Assembly: GCF_958439165.1 (NCBI RefSeq)
Contig: NZ_OY288126.1
Location: 148,720-212,719, forward strand
Direction: 5' to 3'
DNA from: an uncultured Hydrogenophaga sp.
GTDB taxonomy: Bacteria; Pseudomonadota; Gammaproteobacteria; Burkholderiales; Burkholderiaceae_C
Length of the DNA: 64,000 nucleotides
Shown: piece after piece, positions 39,501-46,846 of the stretch
Layout: the number at the start of each line of letters is the position of its first letter
How positions within the stretch are numbered: the first letter of the stretch is position 1
Program-made: the position numbers and the translations under genes
The notes under the pieces: model-generated
Told to the model about the DNA's origin: nothing
The model's input: the letters and a program-made list of their open reading frames with translations, nothing else
Database searches by the model: none

Positions 39501-40330
39501 GCGACCTGCCCGACATCCCTCGCGATATCCCGCCCGGCACCGAACCCGCTCTGCCGGCGGGCACCGGTGACGATCCCTGGGCCCACCTGCGCCGCTACAC
39601 ACCGGCCCGCATCGGCCTGGGCCGCAGCGGCGTGAGCGCCACCACGCGTGAGGTGCTGGCCTTCTCGCTGGCCCATGCCCAGGCGCGCGACGCCATCCAC
39701 CTGCCGCTGGACGCTGAAGCCCTGGTGGCCGAGGTGCAGGCCCAGGGCTGGAGCGACGTGCGGGTGGTGCGCAGCCGCGCCCGCAGCCGGCACGAGTACC
39801 TGCTGCGGCCTGACTTCGGCCGTCGCCTGGACGAGGCCGACGCCCAGGCTTTGCAGCCGCCTGACGCCGCCCCCGACCTGGTGCTGGTGGTGGGCGACGG
39901 CCTGTCGCCCCTGGGCATCCAGCGCCATGCGCCGGCCCTGCTGGCCGCCCTGCGCGAGGCGCTGGACCCGGGGCTGCGCCTGGGGCCGCTGGTGGTGGTT
40001 CGGGAAGCCCGGGTGGCCGTGGGTGACGAAGTGGGCGAACGCCTGCGCGCCGGCATGGTGGCCATGCTGGTGGGCGAGCGCCCGGGCCTGAGTTCGCCCG
40101 ACAGCGTGGGCATCTACCTCACCCACAACCCCCGGGTGGGCTGCAGCGACGCCCAGCGCAACTGCATCTCCAACGTGCGCCCGGCCGGGCAGGACCCGGT
40201 CACCGCTGCCCGGCGCCTGGCCTGGCTGGTGGCCGAGGGCCGGCGGCTGGGCCTGACCGGGGTGGGGCTGAAGGATCACAGCGGTCTTCCGCTGGTGGGA
40301 GCCGATTTGTCCCCCGGAAACGCGACTTAA
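39497..40330 (+). CDS. eutC: ethanolamine ammonia-lyase, small subunit
   Basis: 277 residues. EutC binds the B12 cofactor with EutB. Motifs: ARIGLGRSGVSATTREVLAF, VVGDGLSPLGIQRHAPALL, GERPGLSSPDSVGIYLTHNP and the cysteine-containing VGCSDAQRNCISNVRP. The N-terminus has about 25 Pro/Asp-rich residues before the core. No reactivase (EutA), aldehyde dehydrogenase or microcompartment genes accompany it in this window. Confidence 0.96.
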   Translation: MSDLPDIPRDIPPGTEPALPAGTGDDPWAHLRRYTPARIGLGRSGVSATTREVLAFSLAHAQARDAIHLPLDAEALVAEVQAQGWSDVRVVRSRARSRHEYLLRPDFGRRLDEADAQALQPPDAAPDLVLVVGDGLSPLGIQRHAPALLAALREALDPGLRLGPLVVVREARVAVGDEVGERLRAGMVAMLVGERPGLSSPDSVGIYLTHNPRVGCSDAQRNCISNVRPAGQDPVTAARRLAWLVAEGRRLGLTGVGLKDHSGLPLVGADLSPGNAT

Positions 40331-40415
40331 GGCACGGCGCATCAAGGATTCATGAAGAATTAATCCGACGTGGCGGCCGATATGGAGGGTGTGCTTTCGC
40401 AGCAGGAGCCCCTCG

Positions 40416-40937
40416 ATGCCATGTCACCCATCCCGATTCACCCGCCTGGTCCCACGCCTGGCCGGTCGCGTTCTGGCACTGCTGTGCCTGGGCGCCATCT
40501 GGCCAGCCCATGCGCAGACCAGCACCGCCACCTTCACCGTGACGGCCACGGTGCTGCCGGCCTGCACTGTCGTGGGTGGTGTGCCCTTGGCCTTTGGCGT
40601 GGTGACCCCGGGCACGCAGCGTGACGGCAGCGTCACCGTCTCCGCCACCTGCACCCTGGGCACGCCCTACACCCTGGCGCTCGACGCCGGCACCGGCTCC
40701 GGCGCCACGGTGGCCAGCCGACTCATGACCAGCGGCAGCGACACGCTGCAGTACACCCTGTACCAGGACGCCGGCCGCACCACCCCGTGGGGTGACGGCA
40801 CTGCCGGCACCAGTGTGCGCAGCAGCACCGGCACCGGTCTGTCCCAGACCTTCACCGTGTATGGCCGGGTGCCGTCCAATGCCACTGCCCCGGTGGGCAG
40901 CTACACCGACACCATCACGGTGACGGCCACCTACTGA
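40416..40937 (+). CDS. spore coat U-domain fimbrial subunit
   Basis: 173 residues from the ATG at 40416 (AGGAG 8 nt upstream). A signal peptide ends near AHAQ. The mature protein is a spore-coat-U (SCPU) domain: TFTVTATVLPACTVVGG, LAFGVVTPG, the second Cys in VSATCTLGTPYTLALDAG, YTLYQDAGRTTPWGDG, and a C-terminal beta strand VGSYTDTITVTATY that would complete or donate a strand. SCPU proteins are the pilins of archaic/sigma-type chaperone-usher fimbriae such as Csu. First gene of a four-gene locus. Confidence 0.88.
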   Translation: MPCHPSRFTRLVPRLAGRVLALLCLGAIWPAHAQTSTATFTVTATVLPACTVVGGVPLAFGVVTPGTQRDGSVTVSATCTLGTPYTLALDAGTGSGATVASRLMTSGSDTLQYTLYQDAGRTTPWGDGTAGTSVRSSTGTGLSQTFTVYGRVPSNATAPVGSYTDTITVTATY

Positions 40938-40944
40938 GGTCACC

Positions 40945-41652
40945 ATGGCGATCGATCTGCACACCCAGGTGGCGCTGGCTGCGGGCCTGCTGGCCGGCCT
41001 GATGGCCGTGCCGTCGCAGGCATTCCAGGTGCGACCGGTACGGATCGATCTCGATGCGCGGCAGGCGGCCGCCCAGCTGGTGGTCAGCAACCCGACCGAC
41101 CGACCGCTCCTGATCCAGGCGAAGGTCTGGTCGTGGTCCCAGGAGCAGTCCCGGGACCGCCTGGGAGAGGCCACCGATCTCATCGTCAATCCGCCCATCT
41201 TCGAGCTGGCCCCCGGTGCCCAGCAGGTGGTCCGGGTGGGCCTGCGCCAGGGTCTGCGACAAGGGCAGGAACAGAGCTGGCGGTTGTGGCTGTCCCAGGT
41301 GCCGGTTTCCGGCGCGGCGGAAGAGGGCGGCGTGCAGATGCTGCTGCGGGTGAGCCTGCCGGTGTTCGGCAGCGGCGATGGCCTCGGCGGACCGGCACCC
41401 CGCTGGCAGCGGCGGGATGCGGGAGCCACCCTCCTGCTGGACAACGAAGGTGCCCGCCATGTGCACCTGCGGGAGGTCCGCCTGCAAGCCGACGGCATGC
41501 CCGCGCATGTGCTGGGGCCGTGTTATGCGCTGTCCGGCGGGTCTTGCCGCTGGACCTTGCCACGCGAATGGCAGGGCCGCGCACTGACGGCCGATGCCGA
41601 CAGCGATGCCGGCCGCCTGCGCGTCCAGTTCGATGGACCCTCATCCCCCTGA
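40945..41652 (+). CDS. periplasmic pilus chaperone (PapD-like)
   Basis: 235 residues with a signal peptide (VALAAGLLAGLMAVPSQA). Two immunoglobulin-like domains: first-domain motif FQVRPVRIDLDARQAAAQLVVSNPTDRPLLIQAKVWSWSQ, the conserved NPPIFELAPGAQQVVRVGLR strand, and the second domain beginning near residue 150. It donates a strand to subunits and delivers them to the usher. It overlaps the usher start by 20 nt and follows the subunit gene by 7 nt. Confidence 0.92.
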   Translation: MAIDLHTQVALAAGLLAGLMAVPSQAFQVRPVRIDLDARQAAAQLVVSNPTDRPLLIQAKVWSWSQEQSRDRLGEATDLIVNPPIFELAPGAQQVVRVGLRQGLRQGQEQSWRLWLSQVPVSGAAEEGGVQMLLRVSLPVFGSGDGLGGPAPRWQRRDAGATLLLDNEGARHVHLREVRLQADGMPAHVLGPCYALSGGSCRWTLPREWQGRALTADADSDAGRLRVQFDGPSSP

Positions 41653-43990
41653 GGCGCACAGCCGTCCCGGTCTGACGGCCTGCCTCCTGGGGGTCGCGGT
41701 GATGCTGCTGGCCCAGCAGGCATCCGCAGAGCGGCTGCCCCCGGGTGCAGGCGACAGGTCGGCGAGTGCCGGGCCGGTGCTGCGCTGGGTGGATGTGCGC
41801 ATCAATGGGCATGCCCTGGAAGGGGCAATGCCCTTGGTCGAGATCGATGGCCAGTTCCTGGCACCGGCAGACGCGCTGGCGGCCTGGCAGGTCGCGCCGC
41901 AGGACAGTCCTCTGCTGATCGATGGCCGGCCGCACCACAGCCTGCAGGCGTGGCAGCCCCGGCTGCTGGCCGCCACCCAGACGCTTCTGCTGAGCATCGA
42001 GGCGGAGAGTTTCGTCGCGCAGCGCCTGCCCTGGCAGTCGCCCCGCATCGACAGTCCTGCGATCGAACTGCACACAGCCCCCGGGCTGGCGCTGGACTAC
42101 AGCTTCAACCTCGACCGCGACCGCGCCGGCAGCCAGGCCAGCACCCTGACCGACCTGCGTGCCTTCGGCCTGTGGCCGCAGACCGTGCTGCACCACACCC
42201 AGCTCTGGCGGCAGGGCGGCACGCTGCCGGGCCAGGCCCGTGCCCAGCGGCTCGACACCGCGCTGCGCCACGCCGACCCTGAAGGCCTGTGGCGCACCAC
42301 CGTCGGCGACACGCTGAGCTGCGGCGGCGAACTGGCGCCGACGGTGCGCATGGCCGGCCTGCAGCTGCGGACCGATTTCGGGCTGCAGCCGGACCGGGTC
42401 CAGTACCCGTTGCCGCTGGTCCAGGGCTCGGCCCAGGTGCCCAGCGGTGTCGACCTGCTCATCAACGACCGGCCCGCCGGCAACCTCTCGGTCGGCCCGG
42501 GACGCTTCCTGCTCGACAGCCTGCCCGCCGTCACCGGCGCCGGCGAGATCCGGCTGGTGCAGCGCGATGTGCAGGGCATCGAGCAGGTCCGCACCGTTCC
42601 CTTCTATGCCAGCCCGCGCCTGCTGCGACCCGGCGTGCGCGAGCAGTGCGCCGAACTGGGCCGGCTGAGGCTGAACTACGGCCTGCCGGGTGATCGTTAT
42701 CAGGGCTCGCTGGCCGCACTGGCCTGGCGCGAGGGCATCACCGACACCCTGACCGGGCTGGCCCGGGTGGAGTCGGGCAGCACGGTGCAGAACCTGCACC
42801 TGGCGACGCACTGGGTGCCGGCCCGTCTGGGGGTGGTGAGCCTGCAATGGACCGGCAGCCGCTCGACCGGCCGCCAGGGTCAGGCCCTGCGTCTGGGCCT
42901 GGAGCGCGTGACGCCGACCTACCACCTGAGTGCGCGCACCGAGATCGCCGGCAAGGGCGTGCGCCAGATCGACGGCAGCCTGCCGCCGGCCCGCCGCAGC
43001 AGCCTGTTCGGTGGCTGGACCTGGGGCCGTGTCAGCACCTCGGTGGGGCAGGTCTGGCAGCGCAGTGCGGCCGGTGTGGACCAGCGGGTGTTCACAGCCT
43101 CGGCGCAGCAGCGTATCGGCGGCGACTGGCAGATGGGTCTGAGCGCCCTGCGCCGCGAGCAGCGCTGGAGCGTGGCGGTCATGTTCACCCGTGCGCTGGG
43201 GCGCGACATCAGCCTGGCTGCCCGGTTGCAGACCGGGGCCGATGCCGGCGTCGCGCTGCAGGCGCAGCGCCATGAGCCGGAGACCGGCGGTGTCGGCTGG
43301 CGCCTGCAGGGTGGCAGCGGTGCCAACCGCGCCGTGGCGGGCTGGAGCTGGCTGGGCGACCTTGGCCGGCTCGAACTGCAGGCCGCCCGCGCGGCCCGGG
43401 GCGACACCGCCGAACGCCTGACCTGGCAGGGCGGGCTGATCTGGCTGGACGAGCGGCCGGTGGCGGGGCGAGCCCTGGGCGACGGGGTGGTGGCGCGCAT
43501 CGAGGTGGCCGGCCTGCCCGGGGTGGGCGTGCAGCTCAACCGGCGCGAGGTGGCGGTGACCGACGCCCAGGGCCGGGCCTGGGTGCATGGCCTGCAGCCC
43601 TGGGAGGACAACATCATCGGCATCTCGCCGGAACGGTTGCCGATGGACCTGCTGGTGAGTCTGCACGAGGTGCGCATCCGCCCGCCTGGCGACACCGTGG
43701 TCAACGCCCGCTTCCCCACCCGGCGCAGCCGCGCCGCGCTGCTGCGGGTGCAGTACCCGGACGGCCGACCGGTGGCGCCGGGCGCGCGCGCCCGGCTGGG
43801 GGCCGAAGACCCCGGTGCCGGTGTGCCGTTCGGCCTGAGCGGCGAGGTGTTCCTGGGCGATCTGCAGGACCGCAACCGACTGCTGGTCGAAGGCCCTGCC
43901 GGCGTCTGTCAGGTGGACTTCGACCTGCCGCCCGAGGCCGGCGTGCAGCCCACCCTGGGCCCGCTGGTGTGCCGGGAGTTGCGCCCATGA
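41633..43990 (+). CDS. outer-membrane fimbrial usher
   Basis: 785 residues from the ATG at 41633 within the end of the chaperone gene. A signal peptide (CLLGVAVMLLAQQASA) is followed by an N-terminal chaperone-binding domain, a 24-strand barrel region (TDFGLQPDRVQYPLPLVQGSAQVPSGVDLLINDR), and C-terminal plug-like domains (GVQLNRREVAVTDAQGRAWVHGLQPWEDNIIGI). It threads subunits across the outer membrane and anchors the fimbria. About 50-100 residues shorter than FimD, as expected for archaic-clade ushers. Confidence 0.93.
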   Translation: MDPHPPEAHSRPGLTACLLGVAVMLLAQQASAERLPPGAGDRSASAGPVLRWVDVRINGHALEGAMPLVEIDGQFLAPADALAAWQVAPQDSPLLIDGRPHHSLQAWQPRLLAATQTLLLSIEAESFVAQRLPWQSPRIDSPAIELHTAPGLALDYSFNLDRDRAGSQASTLTDLRAFGLWPQTVLHHTQLWRQGGTLPGQARAQRLDTALRHADPEGLWRTTVGDTLSCGGELAPTVRMAGLQLRTDFGLQPDRVQYPLPLVQGSAQVPSGVDLLINDRPAGNLSVGPGRFLLDSLPAVTGAGEIRLVQRDVQGIEQVRTVPFYASPRLLRPGVREQCAELGRLRLNYGLPGDRYQGSLAALAWREGITDTLTGLARVESGSTVQNLHLATHWVPARLGVVSLQWTGSRSTGRQGQALRLGLERVTPTYHLSARTEIAGKGVRQIDGSLPPARRSSLFGGWTWGRVSTSVGQVWQRSAAGVDQRVFTASAQQRIGGDWQMGLSALRREQRWSVAVMFTRALGRDISLAARLQTGADAGVALQAQRHEPETGGVGWRLQGGSGANRAVAGWSWLGDLGRLELQAARAARGDTAERLTWQGGLIWLDERPVAGRALGDGVVARIEVAGLPGVGVQLNRREVAVTDAQGRAWVHGLQPWEDNIIGISPERLPMDLLVSLHEVRIRPPGDTVVNARFPTRRSRAALLRVQYPDGRPVAPGARARLGAEDPGAGVPFGLSGEVFLGDLQDRNRLLVEGPAGVCQVDFDLPPEAGVQPTLGPLVCRELRP

Positions 43991-44487
43991 GCGGGTGCCG
44001 CAGCGGTATGCGTTGTGTGCTGGCCCTGCTCCTGGCCCTGGCCGGTGCCGGGGTGCAGGCCCAGTCCTGCGCGGTGAGCGCCACGCCGCTGGCCTTCGGC
44101 AGCTATGTGTCGCCGCAGGGTCCCCGGGTGGACAGCAGCGCCACGGTGCAGGTGCGCTGCACGCCCGCTTACCTGCTGCTGGCCTGCCGGGTGTCCTACA
44201 CGCTCTCGCTGTCGGCGGGTCAGACACCCTCCGCTGGCGTGCGGCAGCTCTCGGCCGGCACCGCACGGCTGCGCTACGACCTCTACAGCGATGCCGCCCG
44301 CACCCAGCCCTGGGGTGACGGTGGTGCATCCGGCGCCCTGGTGGGGGGCAGCATCAGCTCCGGCCTGCTGGGTCTGTTGTGCCTGCAGGGCAGCCGCAAC
44401 CACACGGTCTACGGGCGCCTGCCGGCAGCTCAGAACGTGCCGGTGGGCGTGTATGCGGATCAGGTGGTGCTGACCGTCACTTATTGA
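43987..44487 (+). CDS. spore coat U-domain protein, second subunit (possible tip)
   Basis: 166 residues; ATG overlaps the usher stop (ATGA). A signal peptide (CVLALLLALAGAGVQA) precedes the SCPU fold: SCAVSATPLAFGSYVSPQG, VQVRCTPAYLLLACRVSYTLSLSAG, YDLYSDAARTQPWGDG, VGVYADQVVLTVTY. It has two extra cysteines (LLACRVSY, LLCLQG) that the first subunit lacks, so probably two disulfides. Its position after the usher is where tip adhesins of archaic fimbriae (CsuE-like) are encoded; that role is inference. Confidence 0.86.
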   Translation: MSGCRSGMRCVLALLLALAGAGVQAQSCAVSATPLAFGSYVSPQGPRVDSSATVQVRCTPAYLLLACRVSYTLSLSAGQTPSAGVRQLSAGTARLRYDLYSDAARTQPWGDGGASGALVGGSISSGLLGLLCLQGSRNHTVYGRLPAAQNVPVGVYADQVVLTVTY

Positions 44488-44489
44488 GT

Positions 44490-44508
44490 CTGCTGCAACC
44501 CGCAGCAG
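44490..44508. terminator. hairpin between convergent genes
   Basis: Perfect 7-bp hairpin CTGCTGC-AACCC-GCAGCAG placed 2 nt after the fimbrial locus and 14 nt before the end of the convergent lipoprotein gene. No T run follows on either strand, so termination would be weak or factor-assisted. Confidence 0.4.
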
Positions 44509-44521
44509 CCATCGGCCTGTG

Positions 44522-44788
44522 CTACCGGCCCGGGCTGATCGGTGCCGAATGGTCGTTGTTCTGGCCGGGCACCAGCACACCGGGCGATGTCTGTGCAGGC
44601 TTGCGGGTGCCGTCGGTGGTGCTCTGGTCGGGCAGGGCGGCCGGTGGTGCCGGTGGGCTGGTGACGGGGTACTCGGCCGGGCCCGATGGCGGCCCCGGGG
44701 CCGGCTCGGGGGCGGACTGGTCGCAGGCCGTCAGCAGTGCCGTTGCCAGGCATGCCGCACTGAACGACGCGAATCGGTCGGGTTGCAT
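44522..44788 (-). CDS. small proline-rich lipoprotein
   Basis: 88 residues; ATG at 44788 with AGGAGG 5 nt upstream, a strong ribosome site. The signal peptide ends in the lipobox LLTAC (lipid-modified Cys at residue 22). The mature part is about 66 residues, rich in Pro/Ala/Ser (SAPEPAPGPPSGPAEYPV) and predicted disordered. No domain is recognised. It is encoded convergently with the fimbrial operon and divergently from the esterase gene. The upstream 120 nt to the esterase start must hold both promoters. Confidence 0.7.
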   Translation of the reverse strand: MQPDRFASFSAACLATALLTACDQSAPEPAPGPPSGPAEYPVTSPPAPPAALPDQSTTDGTRKPAQTSPGVLVPGQNNDHSAPISPGR

Positions 44789-44908
44789 GGTGTCCTCCTT
44801 CATTCGGTGGTGAGCCTTGTCGTGGGGTGGCCACCGTAGGTCATGGGGTGGCGCCGTGTCTGTCGGCCAGCACACGGTCCCGATGGCGGGTGTCCGCACA
44901 ATGGGTCC

Positions 44909-45922
44909 ATGAGAAAACGCCGGCGCATGACCGCCCTGACCCGCAGCCTCACGCGCAGCCTCGTGTCGATGGCACGCGGCATGGCGCGCTCCGTCGCCCG
45001 CCCGCCGAAGCCGCCCCGTGCGCCTTCGGTGGCCCCGAGGCGGCCAGCGGCAGCGGCCGGCCGCTGGCTCGGTGGCCAGGTGGTGGGGGCCGCCGGAACC
45101 CGGCGCTACCGTCTGTACCGGCCACCGGGCATCCGCCCGGACGAACGCCTGCCCCTGCTGGTCATGCTGCACGGCTGCAGCCAGGACGCCGCCGGCTTTG
45201 CCGCCAGCACGCGCATGAACCAGGTGGCCTTGCGCGAACGGTTTCTGGTGCTCTACCCCGAGCAGAGCATGAGCGCCAACCGGCACGGTTGCTGGAACTG
45301 GTTCGACACCGACAGCGGCCGGGCCCAGCGCGAGGCGGACCTGATCGTCAAGGCGGTCGACCAGGTGCGACTGTCCCAGCCGGTGGACTCGGCTCGCATG
45401 GCGGTGGCCGGGCTCTCGGCCGGGGCGAGCATGGCGGCACTGGTGGCCACGCGCCATCCGCAGCATTTCCGGGCGGTGGTCATGCACTCGGGCATTCCCC
45501 CCGGCGCGGCCCATTCGGCCCTGTCGGCCCTGAGCGCCATGCAGGGGCGCCGCACGCAGCATGCAGCGGTTTCACTGCCGCTCGCCGGGCAGGCCCCATG
45601 GCCCCCTCTGCTGGTGATCCATGGCGATGCCGACACGGTGGTGTCGCCCCGCAATGCGCAGGCCGCCGTGCAGTTGTGGGCGCAGGCCTGCGGCGCCACG
45701 GCGGCCGGTCCGCGCAGCGTGCAGCGCGGCAAGCGCCACCCCATGTCGGTCACCGACTACCGCAGCGGCGGCCGGCTCCGCGCCACGCAGGTCGACGTGA
45801 CGGGCCTGGGCCATGCCTGGAGCGGTGGTGCGGCGAGCCAGCCCTTCAGCGATGGCAAGGGGCCAGACGCTTCCCGCATGGTCTGGGCGTTTGCGGCGCG
45901 CCAGTTCCCGGCCGGACCCTGA
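44909..45922 (+). CDS. PHB-depolymerase-family esterase
   Basis: 337 residues from the ATG at 44909; ATG at 44927 is also possible. The first about 50 residues are basic (RKRRRM...RGMARSVARPPKPPRAP) and may be a linker or twin-arginine-like leader without a clear signal. The alpha/beta-hydrolase core (LpqC/PHB depolymerase family) has LLVMLHGCSQD (oxyanion), the nucleophile in VAGLSAGASMAAL, the acid in IHGDADTVVSP and the His in GLGHAWSGG. Substrate may be polyhydroxybutyrate oligomers or aromatic esters such as feruloyl; sequence cannot decide. Confidence 0.87.
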   Translation: MRKRRRMTALTRSLTRSLVSMARGMARSVARPPKPPRAPSVAPRRPAAAAGRWLGGQVVGAAGTRRYRLYRPPGIRPDERLPLLVMLHGCSQDAAGFAASTRMNQVALRERFLVLYPEQSMSANRHGCWNWFDTDSGRAQREADLIVKAVDQVRLSQPVDSARMAVAGLSAGASMAALVATRHPQHFRAVVMHSGIPPGAAHSALSALSAMQGRRTQHAAVSLPLAGQAPWPPLLVIHGDADTVVSPRNAQAAVQLWAQACGATAAGPRSVQRGKRHPMSVTDYRSGGRLRATQVDVTGLGHAWSGGAASQPFSDGKGPDASRMVWAFAARQFPAGP

Positions 45923-45937
45923 GCCGGGTGGGGCGTT

Positions 45938-46453
45938 TCACGCCAGCAGCTCCCGTTGTCGTGCGGCCATCCGCACGCCCAGCGCAGCGGTGTCGAGCGC
46001 CGACGCCCGCACCAGCGGGAACATCTCGCTGTGTTCTTCCTCGACGTGGTGTGCCACGTATTCGGACAGCATCTTCATCTGCGCCAGTGTGGCGGGCTGC
46101 TCGACATCGGCCTGGCGCAGCTGTTCGATCAGGTTCCTGATGCCCGCGTGTTCGACCGTGGCCTCGGCCAGCAGCAGGGGCTGGTCGCGGGGCGGCCGGA
46201 TGGCGGGGTACAGGATCTCTTCCTCGATCTGCATGTGCACGCCCAGCTCCCGGCAGATCTGGTCGCGCAGCGACTGCCTGCGTGTGCCCGACAGGGCATG
46301 CTCGAAGTGGGCGAACAGGTTGTGCAGATGGTGGTGATCGGCCATCAGCAGGGTGATGGCATCGGGCGCGTCGATCTCCCGGCGCGCCGTGGCTTGAGGG
46401 TCGACGCGGGCGCTCTCGGCGCTCGCCAGGGATGCGGTCGGGTGCATGGTCAT
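45938..46453 (-). CDS. hemerythrin-domain protein
   Basis: 171 residues. Four-helix hemerythrin/HHE fold with iron-ligand histidines and acids in order: MADHHHLHNLFAHFE, HMQIEEEILYPAI, VEHAGIRNLIEQL and YVAHHVEEEHSEMFPLV. Such proteins sense or store oxygen/nitric oxide or protect against iron stress. An AGGA motif precedes the ATG at 46453. It is convergent with the esterase gene and divergent from the small membrane protein gene. Confidence 0.9.
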   Translation of the reverse strand: MTMHPTASLASAESARVDPQATARREIDAPDAITLLMADHHHLHNLFAHFEHALSGTRRQSLRDQICRELGVHMQIEEEILYPAIRPPRDQPLLLAEATVEHAGIRNLIEQLRQADVEQPATLAQMKMLSEYVAHHVEEEHSEMFPLVRASALDTAALGVRMAARQRELLA

Positions 46454-46600
46454 GGTGTCCTTTCGTTGGGAACCTGCACCCTAGAGGCCGGCGGTCGGGA
46501 GTTCCGTGCGCTGACGCACATGGACCCGCGTTCGGCAACGCACAGACCCGACCACGCGGTGTCTTTACAACCGGCTTTTCATCCAGCCCAGGAGCCGAAC

Positions 46601-46843
46601 ATGCCCACTACGCCCGTGCGCCCCCGCTGCTGGGACACCGCGTCATCGCGCGAGCCGGCCGATTCGTTCCCGATGGAGCTCGATGCCCTGGGTCACCACC
46701 TGGTGCAATGCGGCCCACGGTCCACCTCATGGCGGGCCCTGGGCCATGCGGCCCGCTCGCTGCCCGGTCTGCTGGCGGGGCGGGTGGTCTCGGTCGGTCT
46801 GGTGCTGGCTGCGCTCGTCGGCCTGTGGCTGTGGGCGGCCTGA
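46601..46843 (+). CDS. small membrane protein preceding the glucan synthase
   Basis: 80 residues; GGAG lies 8 nt before the ATG. The N-terminal 50 residues are polar; the C-terminus is one hydrophobic helix (RVVSVGLVLAALVGLWLWAA) that ends the protein. Its stop is 3 nt from the start of the huge cyclic glucan synthase gene, so translation is coupled. I recognise no family; a small partner or regulator of the synthase is possible (inference). Confidence 0.68.
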   Translation: MPTTPVRPRCWDTASSREPADSFPMELDALGHHLVQCGPRSTSWRALGHAARSLPGLLAGRVVSVGLVLAALVGLWLWAA

Positions 46844-46846
46844 CCG

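Noticed and set aside
41186..44329. A 1047-codon minus-strand frame opposite the fimbrial chaperone and usher genes.
   Set aside because: Antisense shadow of genes with clear signal peptides and family motifs; no start signal or domain of its own.
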